Below, piece after piece: positions 1-8,663 of a DNA stretch of 64,000 nt. Numbering within the stretch: the stretch's first letter is position 1; every line of letters begins with the position of its first letter. Source of the stretch: Caballeronia arvi. Lineage in GTDB: Bacteria; Pseudomonadota; Gammaproteobacteria; Burkholderiales; Burkholderiaceae. Where the stretch lies: NCBI RefSeq assembly GCF_001544695.2, contig NZ_FCOM02000042.1:1-64000 (forward strand). The letters run 5' to 3'. A model generated the notes under the pieces. The model saw only the letters and a list, made by a program, of their open reading frames with translations. It was not told the DNA's origin and made no database searches. Position numbers and translations under genes: made by a program.

Positions 1-99
1 CTGCTTTCTTTGCCTACTTTCTTTGCAGCAGCAAAGAAAGTAGGTGCCGCCCCGCACAGGGGCAGTGCTAATAAACCCACACGAATACGGGATCCGGCG
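1..99 (+). repeat. Dispersed palindromic repeat, copy 1
   Basis: This stretch matches, with few changes, 50442-50540 in the same orientation and 49900-49998 in the opposite orientation. Its core is an 11-bp inverted repeat, ACTTTCTTTGC / GCAAAGAAAGT with a 4-base loop, at 17-42. A second GC-rich hairpin and a conserved GGATCCGG end follow. It lies just beyond the fliK stop codon, so it may act as a transcription terminator or be a non-coding mobile repeat. The short reading frames through it are not believable genes. Confidence 0.85.
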
Positions 100-105
100 A
101 AAAAA

Positions 106-1464
106 TCAAGCAAACGTATCGACCAAGCCCACCGTGCGCCGCACGGGCACACTCACGCTGGCAGAACCGACAGAATCACCCCCGCCAATACCACCAACGC
201 CCCGCGAGCCGCCGCCCGCAGAACGGCCACTCTCGCCCTGTTGCTGCCCCGACTGCCGCCCAAACGCCGACCCATCCGAAACAGAAGCACTCCCAAGGCT
301 AATGCCATTAGCCTCCATCGCCTCACGCAGTTTCGGCATCGCAGCCTCGACCGCCTCACGCACCTGCTGATGCTGCGACACGAACAACGCGTGCGCGTGA
401 TTCTCCGAAACCTGCAACGTCACCTGCAACGGCCCGAGATCCTTCGGATTCAAAGTCAGTTCAGCACTCTGCTGATCCGCCTTCGACAGAAACACGACCT
501 TCTGACTGAACGCATCGTCCCAGCCGGACGAACCCACATGCGGCGCAATCGCCGCGCTCGTCGCCGATGCCATCGCGCCCTGCGGACTCGACACCGCCGC
601 ATTCGCTGATGCCGACTGAATCGCCACCGCATGCGCAGCCGCATCGGCGGCTTGTTTGTAAGCGGCGGTCGCGGCGTCCGCCGGCGTCGTCGCCACGGCC
701 TGGGCGGCGGCGAGCGCGGCAGCGTCGGCAGTCTTGCCATCGACCTTCGTGTTCGCAGCAAGCGCGATCAGGCCCGCGCCCTTTCCGCCCTTGGCGAACA
801 GACCGCCTTCTTCATCATCCTTCACGCCCTCGCGCGCCGTCGTCACCGCACCGTTCACAGGTGCCGGATTGGGCTGCGCGTTGTTCAGCGCCGCAAGCGC
901 GGCCTGCAGTGCGTCCTGCGGCGATTTCGCTTCGCCGGACTTGTGCGTTTCGCCCGTCGATTTGACGTCATCGGTCGAAGCGCTCGTGGTTACCGCAGCG
1001 GCGGCGTCGGCAAGATCGTCGAGCGTAGTGTCGGGATCATCGACATTCGCCGCATTCGCCGCGTCCGCGCGCGCTTTCGCCTGCGCTGCGGCGGCGGCAT
1101 CGGCGGACGAACCGGCCGATTGCGACGGCGAAGGCTTCGATGCGTCCGCCGTCTGCGTCTTGTCGGTATTCTTCGATGCCTCTTTCGGCGCGTCAGCCTG
1201 CCCGGACTTCGACGCGTCCTGCGTGTCATCGCTCGAAGACGCAACGGACGCGCTGTCATCCGGCTTCGGTGCGTCGTGGACGCTCGACTTGTCCGTCGAT
1301 GAATCCGCCAGCGCCTGCGCGGCCTGTGCGTCGGCATTGGCCCTGTCGGTGATGCCTTGCAGCGTCATGCCGAACGATGCGCCCGCGCTCGCCGCACGTT
1401 TGCTTGCGGCCTGGGAAGACGACGCCGCGCCGGAAAGCGCGCCGAGAAGTGATACGGAGGACAT
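106..1464 (-). CDS. fliK: Flagellar hook-length control protein FliK
   Basis: FliK is exported by the flagellar type III apparatus, measures the hook, and switches export specificity through FlhB. The 452-residue product has the usual two parts. A long Ala/Ser/Asp-rich low-complexity region covers about residues 1-320. A compact C-terminal Flg_hook domain covers about 325-420, with the motif LTLNPKDLGPLQVTLQV, then a Gly/Ser-rich tail. It is the last gene of the minus-strand run fliF-G-H-I-J-K and starts 32 bases after fliJ. An AGAGG element precedes the ATG. The reading is secure from domain and position, although the N-terminal part is poorly conserved in the family. Confidence 0.93.
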   Translation of the reverse strand: MSSVSLLGALSGAASSSQAASKRAASAGASFGMTLQGITDRANADAQAAQALADSSTDKSSVHDAPKPDDSASVASSSDDTQDASKSGQADAPKEASKNTDKTQTADASKPSPSQSAGSSADAAAAAQAKARADAANAANVDDPDTTLDDLADAAAAVTTSASTDDVKSTGETHKSGEAKSPQDALQAALAALNNAQPNPAPVNGAVTTAREGVKDDEEGGLFAKGGKGAGLIALAANTKVDGKTADAAALAAAQAVATTPADAATAAYKQAADAAAHAVAIQSASANAAVSSPQGAMASATSAAIAPHVGSSGWDDAFSQKVVFLSKADQQSAELTLNPKDLGPLQVTLQVSENHAHALFVSQHQQVREAVEAAMPKLREAMEANGISLGSASVSDGSAFGRQSGQQQGESGRSAGGGSRGVGGIGGGDSVGSASVSVPVRRTVGLVDTFA

Positions 1465-1496
1465 GGACGGCCTCTAGACTCGATAAATAGATTGGA

Positions 1497-1952
1497 TTAC
1501 GACGACGCGCGCTCGGCGCGCATGCGCAGCACCTTCGCGGCGTGCTCGTCGGCGTCGCGCTGCTCGACACGCGCGGCCTTCTTCGCGAGCATCGCCTCGC
1601 CACGCGCAGCCAGCACTTCGTAGCTGCCGAGCTTCTGTTTCTTGAGACGCCAGTCGGGCTTGGCCGCCTCGATGCGTTGATCCGCCATGACCAGCGCCGT
1701 GCGCTGCTGCGCGATGGCGTTGTCGAGCGTGTCGACGAACGCCTGAAAGTTGCGCAGCGTCTGCGCAGTCGTGCCCTGTTGCGCCGATGCCGTGAACCGC
1801 GCGTGATACTCGTCGCGATACGTCACCAGCGAATTCAGCTGCGTTTCGATCTCGTTGCGTTCCTGCTGGAGCTTGCCGAGTTTTTTCGTAGCAGCGTCGA
1901 GCTCCTCTTCGGCAAGTTCGATGAGCGTGTTGATCGGCAGATTCTTGGACAT
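1497..1952 (-). CDS. fliJ: Flagellar export chaperone-like protein FliJ
   Basis: FliJ is a small coiled-coil protein that sits in the centre of the FliI hexamer ring, couples it to the export gate and recycles chaperones. The 151-residue product is almost entirely charged heptad-like helix (for example LIELAEEELDAATKKLGKLQ near the N-terminus), matching the family length of about 150. It lies between fliI and fliK in the standard order, 65 bases after the fliI stop. Identification rests on coiled-coil character, length and position, since FliJ sequences are weakly conserved. Confidence 0.9.
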   Translation of the reverse strand: MSKNLPINTLIELAEEELDAATKKLGKLQQERNEIETQLNSLVTYRDEYHARFTASAQQGTTAQTLRNFQAFVDTLDNAIAQQRTALVMADQRIEAAKPDWRLKKQKLGSYEVLAARGEAMLAKKAARVEQRDADEHAAKVLRMRAERASS

Positions 1953-2017
1953 GGCGTGGCGGTCCCGTATGGTCTTTGTGTTTTCTTGTGACGAATACTT
2001 CGGATACTAGTAGAAAA

Positions 2018-3541
2018 TTATTCGAACAGCTGATCCAGCATCGCGATGCTCGGATCGAACGGCGCCTGCTCGCGAAACCCCTGCTGCAAAAACGCTTCCA
2101 TGCGCGGATACAGCGCGATCGCACGATCGAGCAGCGCATCGCGGCCGCTCGAATACGCGCCCACGTTGATCAGATCCTTGTTGCGCTGATAGCGCGACAG
2201 CATCTGCTTGAAAAGACGCACGCGCTCCAGATGCTTGTCGTCGATGAGCGCGGTCATCGCGCGGCTGATCGACTGTTCGATGTCGATGGCCGGATAGTGC
2301 CCCGCCTCGGCCAGCGAGCGGTTCAGCACGATATGGCCGTCGAGAATCGCGCGCGCCGAGTCGGCGATCGGGTCCTGCTGATCGTCGCCTTCGGTCAGCA
2401 CCGTGTAGAACGCGGTGATCGAACCGCCGCCTTCCGGGCCGTTGCCGGTGCGCTCGACGAGCGCCGGCAGCTTCGCGAACACCGACGGCGGATAACCCTT
2501 CGTCGCGGGCGGCTCGCCGATCGCGAGCGCGATCTCGCGCTGCGCCATCGCGTAACGCGTCAGCGAATCCATCAGCATCAGGACGTGCTTGCCCTGATCG
2601 CGGAAATATTCGGCGAGCGAGGTCGTGTACGCGGCGGCCTGCATCCGCAAGACCGGCGACACGTCCGCCGGGGCTGCTACGACCACCGAGCGCGCGAGAC
2701 CGTCCTCGCCCAGAATCTGCTCAATGAATTCCTTCACTTCGCGGCCGCGTTCGCCGATCAGCCCGATCACGATCACTTCGGCGCTCGTGTAGCGCGCCAT
2801 CGTTCCCAGCAGCACCGATTTGCCGACGCCCGAGCCCGCGAACAGACCCATGCGCTGGCCGCGTCCGACCGTCAGCAGCGAATTGATCGCGCGCACGCCG
2901 ACATCGAGCACTTTGTGGATCGGCTCGCGGTTCAGCGGATTGATGACCGGCGCGGACAGCGGCGCATCGACTTTCGCGCCGAGCGGGCCGAGCCCGTCGA
3001 GCGGACGGCCGGACGCATCGACCACGCGGCCGAGCATTTCCCAGCCGACGGGCAAACGCTTCGCGCCCGCCATCGGATCGTTGATCGGCGCGCTTTCGAG
3101 CGGATAGACGCGCGCGCCGGGCAGCAGGCCGCCCATTTCCGTGGTCGGCATCAGAAAGAGCTTGTCGCCCGAGAAGCCGACGACTTCGGCTTCGGCGGTC
3201 GGAATCGCGCTGCCCGGTGGCAGCTCGATCATGCATTCGGAGCCGACGCCCAGCTTCAGGCCGACGGCCTCCAGCACGAGGCCCGCAGCGCGCGTCAGAC
3301 GCCCGCACGGACGCAGCGGCTTCGCGATGGCGTTGCGCGAGCGCAGCGCGTCGAGCTTGTCGCGCCACATGTCGATGTGCGGATTGCCCGCGATATCGGC
3401 CAGTTCGGCGATGGTGCGCGCGGCATGTTCGTCGGCTTCGATGTCGAAGTCGTCGTCGACAGCGAGCGGACCGAACGATGCGCGCGCCAACTCCTGTTCG
3501 AGCGCGGAGAGGCCATCCTGCGTGATCCGTTGATTCACCAC
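2018..3541 (-). CDS. fliI: Flagellum-specific ATPase FliI
   Basis: FliI is the F1-beta-like hexameric ATPase that energises unloading of export substrates at the flagellar type III gate. The 507-residue product carries a Walker A motif GSGVGKS at about 236-242, a Walker B region ending LMLMDSLTR, and the family signature TKGYPPSVFAKLPALVER. It is longer at the N-terminus than enteric FliI by about 50 residues, and the extra part is acidic. Its start overlaps the end of fliH by 7 bases, which supports translational coupling. It is clearly the flagellar form because of its neighbours. Confidence 0.97.
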   Translation of the reverse strand: MVNQRITQDGLSALEQELARASFGPLAVDDDFDIEADEHAARTIAELADIAGNPHIDMWRDKLDALRSRNAIAKPLRPCGRLTRAAGLVLEAVGLKLGVGSECMIELPPGSAIPTAEAEVVGFSGDKLFLMPTTEMGGLLPGARVYPLESAPINDPMAGAKRLPVGWEMLGRVVDASGRPLDGLGPLGAKVDAPLSAPVINPLNREPIHKVLDVGVRAINSLLTVGRGQRMGLFAGSGVGKSVLLGTMARYTSAEVIVIGLIGERGREVKEFIEQILGEDGLARSVVVAAPADVSPVLRMQAAAYTTSLAEYFRDQGKHVLMLMDSLTRYAMAQREIALAIGEPPATKGYPPSVFAKLPALVERTGNGPEGGGSITAFYTVLTEGDDQQDPIADSARAILDGHIVLNRSLAEAGHYPAIDIEQSISRAMTALIDDKHLERVRLFKQMLSRYQRNKDLINVGAYSSGRDALLDRAIALYPRMEAFLQQGFREQAPFDPSIAMLDQLFE

Positions 3542-4218
3542 GGCTTGTTTCTCCCCAAAGCGGCCACGACGCGCTCCCAGCGCGACACATTGGTCGAGTC
3601 GATCTCGCCGGTCGCCGCGTGCGCCTTGCAGCCGCCGCGCTCCACGACCGGGTCCGGGCGCACGGTCCAGCCAGCGCCTTCGAGTTCGTCCTTCAGATAC
3701 GCATCGACGATCGGCATGTCGGCGGGATTGACGACGAGCGTCGGTTCGCCCGCTAGCGCCGGCTCGGCGGCGATCACTTCACGCGCGACCGCGACGAGCG
3801 CGGTCGGATCGAGCGCGAGATGCTGGCGCACGACCTGCTGCGCGATATCGACGGCGAGTTCGGCAAGCGATTCCGCGATCGCGGCATCGGCCACCTGCAA
3901 CGCAGTCTTGAACGCATCGGCGATTTCGGCGAGCCGCGCGGCCTGCGCGAGCGCTTCCTTGCGGCCATCGTCGAAACCCTTCGCCTGGCCTTGCTCGTAA
4001 CCGGCCTGAAACCCAAGCGCCTGGCCCGCGACGTGACCCTTCGCGAGCCCTTGCTGATACGCGTCTTCCTCGACGCGGCGCAGGTGTGCTTCGAGCGCGG
4101 CCTGTTCCGCCGCGCCGTCGTCGGCCTTGACTTCGACGGGATCGAACGACGCCATCTCCCAGCGCTGATACGCCGAAAGCGGGGCCGCCTGTGCCTTGTG
4201 CGCGCGGGCGTCAGACAT
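3535..4218 (-). CDS. fliH: Flagellar assembly protein FliH
   Basis: FliH is the peripheral stator-like partner that dimerises, binds the FliI N-terminus and holds it at the C-ring. The 227-residue product has an Ala/Gln/Gly-rich helical stretch with GxxxG-type repeats (GLAKGHVAGQALGFQAGYEQ, about residues 58-78), typical of FliH, followed by the V-ATPase subunit E-like C-terminal domain. It overlaps fliG by 8 bases upstream and fliI by 7 bases downstream, so the three genes are probably translated as a coupled unit. Confidence 0.94.
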   Translation of the reverse strand: MSDARAHKAQAAPLSAYQRWEMASFDPVEVKADDGAAEQAALEAHLRRVEEDAYQQGLAKGHVAGQALGFQAGYEQGQAKGFDDGRKEALAQAARLAEIADAFKTALQVADAAIAESLAELAVDIAQQVVRQHLALDPTALVAVAREVIAAEPALAGEPTLVVNPADMPIVDAYLKDELEGAGWTVRPDPVVERGGCKAHAATGEIDSTNVSRWERVVAALGRNKPW

Positions 4219-5206
4219 ACGCGTCCTCCGCCTTGCCGCCTAGCTGGATCTGACCGTTTTCCGCGAGATTGCGGACGATCTGCAGAATCTTGCGCTGCTG
4301 CTGCTCGACTTCCGATACGCGCACCGGACCGCGCGAATCGAGGTCTTCGGCGAGCAGTTCGGCGGCGCGCTGCGACATGTTCGACAGGAACTTCTGGCGC
4401 AGCGCGGGCTGCGCGCCCTTCAGCGACACGATCAGCGTTTCCGACTCCACTTCCTTCAGCAGCAACTGGATCGCGCGGTCTTCCAGATCGAGCAGGTTCT
4501 CGAACACGAACATCTGGTCGATGATCTTCTGCGCAAGCTCGGCGTCGTATTCGCGGACGTTCGAGATGACGCCTTCCTCGTGATTGCTCGACATGAAGTT
4601 GAGAATTTCGGCCGCCGTGCGGATGCCGCCCATCGGCGCGCGCTTCAGGTTGTCGCTGCCGGAGAGGAGCGTCGTCAGCACGTCGTCGAGTTCGCGCAGC
4701 GCGGCGGGCTGGATGCCGTCGAGCGTCGCGATGCGCAGCAGCACGTCGTTGCGCAGGCGCTCAGCCAGCAGCGAGACGATTTCGGATGCCTGATCGCGGT
4801 CCAGGTGCACGAGAATCGTCGCGATGATCTGCGGATGCTCGTTCTTGATGAGTTCCGCGACCGCGCCCGAGTCCATCCACTTCAGGCCTTCGATACCGCT
4901 CGTGTCGCTGCCTTGCAGGATACGGTCGATCAGCGCGCCGGCCTTGGTTTCTCCGAGCGCCTTCGTCAGCACCGAGCGGATGTATTCGCTCGAATCGAGC
5001 GACAACGCAGTGTGCTTCTCGGCTTCATCGACGAATTCGGTCAGCACGTCGTCGAGTTGCTCGCGCGTCACGTTCTTCAGCGCCGCCATCGTCGCGCCGA
5101 TCTTCTGCACCTCGCGCGGGGCGAGATACTTGAATACTTCGGCGGCTTCTTCCTCACCGATCGACATCAGGAGGAGAGCGGCTTTGTTCAGGCCTTCAGC
5201 GTTCAT
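4211..5206 (-). CDS. fliG: Flagellar motor switch protein FliG
   Basis: FliG is the C-ring subunit that contacts MotA and generates torque. It anchors to FliF through its N-terminus. The 331-residue length is exactly that of the family. The N-terminal part shows LLMSIGEEEAAEVFKYL. The middle has the EHPQ motif region (NEHPQIIATILVHLDRDQAS). The C-terminal domain carries the charged torque helix (MFVFENLLDLEDRAIQLLLK). The start overlaps the fliF end by 11 bases. Nothing unusual is seen. Confidence 0.97.
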   Translation of the reverse strand: MNAEGLNKAALLLMSIGEEEAAEVFKYLAPREVQKIGATMAALKNVTREQLDDVLTEFVDEAEKHTALSLDSSEYIRSVLTKALGETKAGALIDRILQGSDTSGIEGLKWMDSGAVAELIKNEHPQIIATILVHLDRDQASEIVSLLAERLRNDVLLRIATLDGIQPAALRELDDVLTTLLSGSDNLKRAPMGGIRTAAEILNFMSSNHEEGVISNVREYDAELAQKIIDQMFVFENLLDLEDRAIQLLLKEVESETLIVSLKGAQPALRQKFLSNMSQRAAELLAEDLDSRGPVRVSEVEQQQRKILQIVRNLAENGQIQLGGKAEDAYV

Positions 5207-6977
5207 CGGACACCCAGTTCTTCACGACCGTCGCAACGATTCTCGCGTCCTGACGCGCCACCATGCGCGCGTAGTCGAGATTGCGATCGAATTTGGCTTT
5301 CTTGCTTTCATGACCGAGCAGACTCACCTCGGCATCCCTGTCTTCGTCATCCTTCTTCGCGCCGTCGGCCGCAGGGCCGTCGAGCATCGAGAGTTCGTCC
5401 GGTGCGCCGAGCGTCGGCGCGATTTCGGGCGGCGGCGGGAAGGCGCGCTTCATCGCCGGCTTCACCATGCTGAAGTACAGGAACAGCGCGACGATGCCGA
5501 TGCCCACGTACTTCGCCGCCTGAATGCCCCACGCGATCATCTGCGGCGTGCGCCACCACGGCACTTCGGGCGTCACGGTCAGATCGGCGGAGAACGCGCT
5601 GTTCACGACGTTCACCGAGTCGCCGCGCTTCTCGTCGAAGCCCATCGCGTCCTTCACCAGTTGCTGGACCTGCGCGAGCTTGTCGGCGGCGAGCGGCGTC
5701 ATCGTGACGTTGCCCTTCGCGTCGACCTTCTTCTCGTAGTTGACGACCACCGCCACCGACAGGCGCTTGATGCCGCCCGTCGCCTGCTCGTAGTGACGCA
5801 CGGTGCGGTCGACTTCGTAGTTCGTCGTCGTGTCCTTGCGCTCGTTCTTCGGCGTCGACTTGACCGATGCGGCGGCGCCCGAGGCGGCTGCGTCGATCGG
5901 CGCCGATGCGGCTTGCGGCGGCTGGTTCGACAGCGCGCCCGGCACGCCCGATGCGCCGCCGCCCGTCGACTCGCTCGATTCGCTTGATTGCTGGCTGCGG
6001 ATCGCCGTCGCCTGCGGATTGGCGTTCGGGCCATAGCTCTCTGCGGTCTGCTCCAGCTTCGAGAAGTCGATGTCCGCGCTCACTTGCGAATGCGCGTTGC
6101 CGGCGCCGAAGAGCGGCGAGAGGATCGCGTCGATGCGCTTTTGCGTGTTGTGCTCGATCTGCTGCACATACTTGAGCTGCGACGCGTCGAGGCCGTTCGC
6201 GGCGCTCTGGCTGGTCAACAGGTTGCCGTCCTGATCGACGATATTGACGTTCTTCACCGGCATGTCCGCCACGCCCGACGCGACCATGTGCGCGACCGCG
6301 ACGACCTGGCCTTCGTCGAGCACGCGGCCCGGATACAGATTGACCATCACGGAGGCGGTCGGCAGTTCCTTGTCGCGCACGAAGACGGAAGGCTTCGGAA
6401 TCGCCAGATGCACGCGCGCCGACTTCACCGACGAAATCGAGCCGATCGTGCGCTCCAGCTCGCCTTCGAGCGCGCGCTGATAGTTGATCTGCTCGGCGAA
6501 CTGGCTGATGCCGAACTTCTGGTTGTCCATCAGCTCGAAGCCGACCGAACCGTTCTTCGGCAGACCCTGGCTCGCGAGCCGCAGGCGCGTTTCGTGGACC
6601 TGTTCCGACGGCACGAGGATGGCGCCGCCGCCGTCGGACAACTTATAGGGAATGTTGCCCTGCTGGAGCGCGGCAACGATTGCGCCGCCGTCCCGGTCGG
6701 AGAGATTCGAAAACAGCACGCGGTAGTCGGGCTGGCGCGACCACATGACGAGGCCGGCGACGACCATCACCAGAATCGCGGCCGCGATGATCAGCGGCAC
6801 GCGCGGGTTCGAGCGGAACTGGTTGAGCACCGGCACGCGCTGGGCGAAACCGCCGAAGTCGGCGCCTGCGCCACCGAGGCTCGAGCCCGCGGCGGCCGCA
6901 CCGGCTGCGCCGGGTTGTGCGCCCGCCAGGCCCATTCTGGCGTCGGGCGTGATCAGTGAGTTGTTGGGCGTTTCCAT
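5196..6977 (-). CDS. fliF: Flagellar MS-ring protein FliF
   Basis: FliF forms the MS ring in the inner membrane, the base on which the export gate and C-ring assemble. The 593-residue product has one transmembrane helix at about 60-80 (VPLIIAAAILVMVVAGLVMW) and a second at about 490-510. The two flank the periplasmic ring-building motifs, including the YscJ-type region with RVHLAIPKPSVF. The C-terminal cytoplasmic tail (about 550-593) is the FliG-binding part. It is the first gene of the minus-strand flagellar block and is divergent from fliE across a 269-base gap. Confidence 0.97.
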   Translation of the reverse strand: METPNNSLITPDARMGLAGAQPGAAGAAAAGSSLGGAGADFGGFAQRVPVLNQFRSNPRVPLIIAAAILVMVVAGLVMWSRQPDYRVLFSNLSDRDGGAIVAALQQGNIPYKLSDGGGAILVPSEQVHETRLRLASQGLPKNGSVGFELMDNQKFGISQFAEQINYQRALEGELERTIGSISSVKSARVHLAIPKPSVFVRDKELPTASVMVNLYPGRVLDEGQVVAVAHMVASGVADMPVKNVNIVDQDGNLLTSQSAANGLDASQLKYVQQIEHNTQKRIDAILSPLFGAGNAHSQVSADIDFSKLEQTAESYGPNANPQATAIRSQQSSESSESTGGGASGVPGALSNQPPQAASAPIDAAASGAAASVKSTPKNERKDTTTNYEVDRTVRHYEQATGGIKRLSVAVVVNYEKKVDAKGNVTMTPLAADKLAQVQQLVKDAMGFDEKRGDSVNVVNSAFSADLTVTPEVPWWRTPQMIAWGIQAAKYVGIGIVALFLYFSMVKPAMKRAFPPPPEIAPTLGAPDELSMLDGPAADGAKKDDEDRDAEVSLLGHESKKAKFDRNLDYARMVARQDARIVATVVKNWVSDER

Positions 6978-7246
6978 TTAGCGTCGAGGCTCCGAATCTT
7001 TGCGTCCTCTCTCGGCCGCCCGACTTTTAATAAGCGGCGGTAGAGGACTTTTCACGATGGGGATTATCCGCAGAAGATTGCAAGTCGATTCGGTGAATAG
7101 AGCGGGGTTTTCCCCGTTCTTCCGGTGCTTTGAAAAAGTCCCCGCTGCTAAGATTTTTCGTACTCGGAGAACCTCCGCCAACGCGGCCCGAGCATCAGGT
7201 CTCCGCCACGAGCGGCGCCGGCTTTTTCCTGTCACCCGGAGTCAAC
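6978..7246. other. Divergent fliF / fliE intergenic region
   Basis: This 269-base gap separates the two divergent flagellar blocks and must hold the promoters for both. It contains a CGGGG-TTTT-CCCCG hairpin at about 7104-7117. No sigma-54 or sigma-28 core matching consensus was found on either strand. The fliE ribosome site GGAG at 7238-7241 is the only clear element. Confidence 0.5.
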
Positions 7247-7615
7247 ATGAACTTTCCGATCAATCCGCTTTCCTCCGCGCTCTCGGCAATCACTTCGATG
7301 GCGTCGCAAGCCGCCGGCGGCGCCGGTGCGGCCTCGACGGTCGCGTCGGGCGCCGTCGCGGGACAAAGCGGGACATCGGGCGCGGCGAGCGCCGGCAGCT
7401 TCGCCGATGCGCTGAAAACGTCGATCGACAAGATCAGCGACAACCAGACCAAGGCGCTCGGCGAGGCGCACGCGTTCGAAATCGGTGCGCCGAACGTGTC
7501 GCTCAACGACGTGATGGTGGACATGCAGAAGGCGAACGTCGGCCTGCAATTCGGGCTTCAGGTGCGCAACAAGCTCGTGTCGGCCTACAACGACATCATG
7601 CAGATCTCCGTCTGA
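7247..7615 (+). CDS. fliE: Flagellar hook-basal body protein FliE
   Basis: FliE joins the MS ring to the proximal rod and is the first exported rod component. The 122-residue product ends with the family signature region (KALGEAHAFEIGAPNVSLND followed by VMVDMQKANVGLQFGLQVRNKLVSAYNDIM). Its N-terminus is the usual Ala/Ser-rich variable segment. The ATG at 7247 is chosen because GGAG lies 5 bases upstream. The in-frame extension back to 7130 has no such site and is not FliE-like. The gene is divergent from fliF. Confidence 0.95.
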   Translation: MNFPINPLSSALSAITSMASQAAGGAGAASTVASGAVAGQSGTSGAASAGSFADALKTSIDKISDNQTKALGEAHAFEIGAPNVSLNDVMVDMQKANVGLQFGLQVRNKLVSAYNDIMQISV

Positions 7616-7677
7616 CGCGCGGCTCCTTTCGCGATCCAGCCCTTTATCGCCGGAACGGCCTCTAGAGCCTTGTGCCC

Positions 7678-7704
7678 TAAAGCTTTTCCGCGATTCTCCG
7701 ATAA
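7678..7704 (+). promoter_or_regulatory. Sigma-28 (FliA) promoter upstream of fliS
   Basis: TAAAGCTT at 7678-7685 and TCCGATAA at 7697-7704 are separated by exactly 11 bases. The FliA consensus is TAAAGTTT-N11-GCCGATAA, so each half differs at one position and the spacing is exact. It lies 130 bases before fliS. It predicts that fliST, and perhaps the genes behind them, are late flagellar genes. Confidence 0.88.
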
Positions 7705-7835
7705 CCCCGGTAACGGCACGGCGGACGATGGTTCGCCCGCACCGGTTTTACCGGGCCCACACGGATCAGGACGAGAGGCACGGCGTCGGCATGAAGCCCG
7801 CGGACGCTGCGGCATCGCACAAGGAGAACCGACAG

Positions 7836-8255
7836 ATGTATTCCCCAGGACACGCTGGAGCCAGCGCCTACGCACGCGTCGGCGTCCAAACAGGGGTGAT
7901 GGGAGCGAGCCCGCACCGGTTGATCGTGATGCTGTATCAGGGCGCGCGCCAGGCGATTGCGCAGGCGCGCATGCACATGCAGCAGAACAACATCGGCGCG
8001 CGCGGCACGGCGATCGGCAAGGCCATCAGCATCATCGAGAGCGGATTGCAGCAGGCGCTCAACAAGGATGCGGGCGGCGAGATCGCCGAGCGTCTGGATG
8101 CGCTCTACACGTATATGTCGCGCCGGCTGCTCGAGGCGAACCTGAAACAGGACGAGTCGATGCTCGTGGAGATCGACAACCTGCTCGCGACGCTCGAGGA
8201 AGCCTGGGTGGGAATTGGACCGGAAGTGGCGCAAATGACGACTGCGCCCGTTTGA
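7836..8255 (+). CDS. fliS: Flagellar export chaperone FliS
   Basis: FliS binds the C-terminus of flagellin and prevents premature polymerisation before export. The 139-residue product shows the family opening YARVGVQTGVMGASPHRLIV followed by MLYQGA, and the four-helix bundle ending near YMSRRLLEANLKQDESMLVE. The ATG at 7836 is chosen because AAGGAG lies 9 bases upstream and the protein then has normal FliS length. A sigma-28 promoter lies upstream. FliT follows after 29 bases. No fliD or fliC lies adjacent here. Confidence 0.95.
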   Translation: MYSPGHAGASAYARVGVQTGVMGASPHRLIVMLYQGARQAIAQARMHMQQNNIGARGTAIGKAISIIESGLQQALNKDAGGEIAERLDALYTYMSRRLLEANLKQDESMLVEIDNLLATLEEAWVGIGPEVAQMTTAPV

Positions 8256-8284
8256 CGGGAATGCGCGTCGACTGCCTCGAAAGA

Positions 8285-8614
8285 ATGAAGACGACACAAG
8301 AATATTTCGCCCATTACGAAGCCATCGCGGCGATTTCCGGCCGGATGCTGACGGCCGCGCGCGGCGGCGAATGGAGCGAGCTGAAGACGTTGCAAGGCAC
8401 CTACCGCGAGTTGATCGAGCAGCTGAAGGAAGTGGATTCCGGCTCGGAACTCGACGAGAGCGCCCGGGCGCGCAAGCTGGACCTCGTGAAGAAAATTCTC
8501 GCCGACGACGCAGCGATCCGCGATCTGAGCTCGCCGAGCCTTGCGCGCCTGTCCGCGCTCTTCACGGTCAACAACCCGGCGCGCGTATTGAAAAAAATGA
8601 TCGGACTGCGCTAG
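8285..8614 (+). CDS. fliT: Flagellar protein FliT
   Basis: FliT is the chaperone of the filament cap FliD, and in enteric bacteria it also restrains the FlhDC regulator. The product is about 109 residues of charged helices (YFAHYEAIAAISGRMLTAAR near the start), consistent with the FliT family, which is poorly conserved. It follows fliS directly. The start is uncertain: an in-frame ATG at 8261 would add 8 residues, and neither has a strong ribosome site. The call rests mainly on position and helical character. Confidence 0.8.
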   Translation: MKTTQEYFAHYEAIAAISGRMLTAARGGEWSELKTLQGTYRELIEQLKEVDSGSELDESARARKLDLVKKILADDAAIRDLSSPSLARLSALFTVNNPARVLKKMIGLR

Positions 8615-8663
8615 GCCGCCCGATCGCGCCCGGCCGCGGCCAGGCGCATTTGAGGATGTGGGC

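Noticed and set aside
1976..4000. Long plus-strand open frame of 674 codons over fliI and fliH
   Set aside because: It is antisense to two well-recognised genes, is Arg/His-rich and matches no family. High third-position GC keeps the opposite strand open.
7100..7165. Sigma-70 promoter before fliE (TTTGAAAA and TAAGAT)
   Set aside because: The spacer between the two hexamers is only 13-15 bases, too short for a normal promoter.
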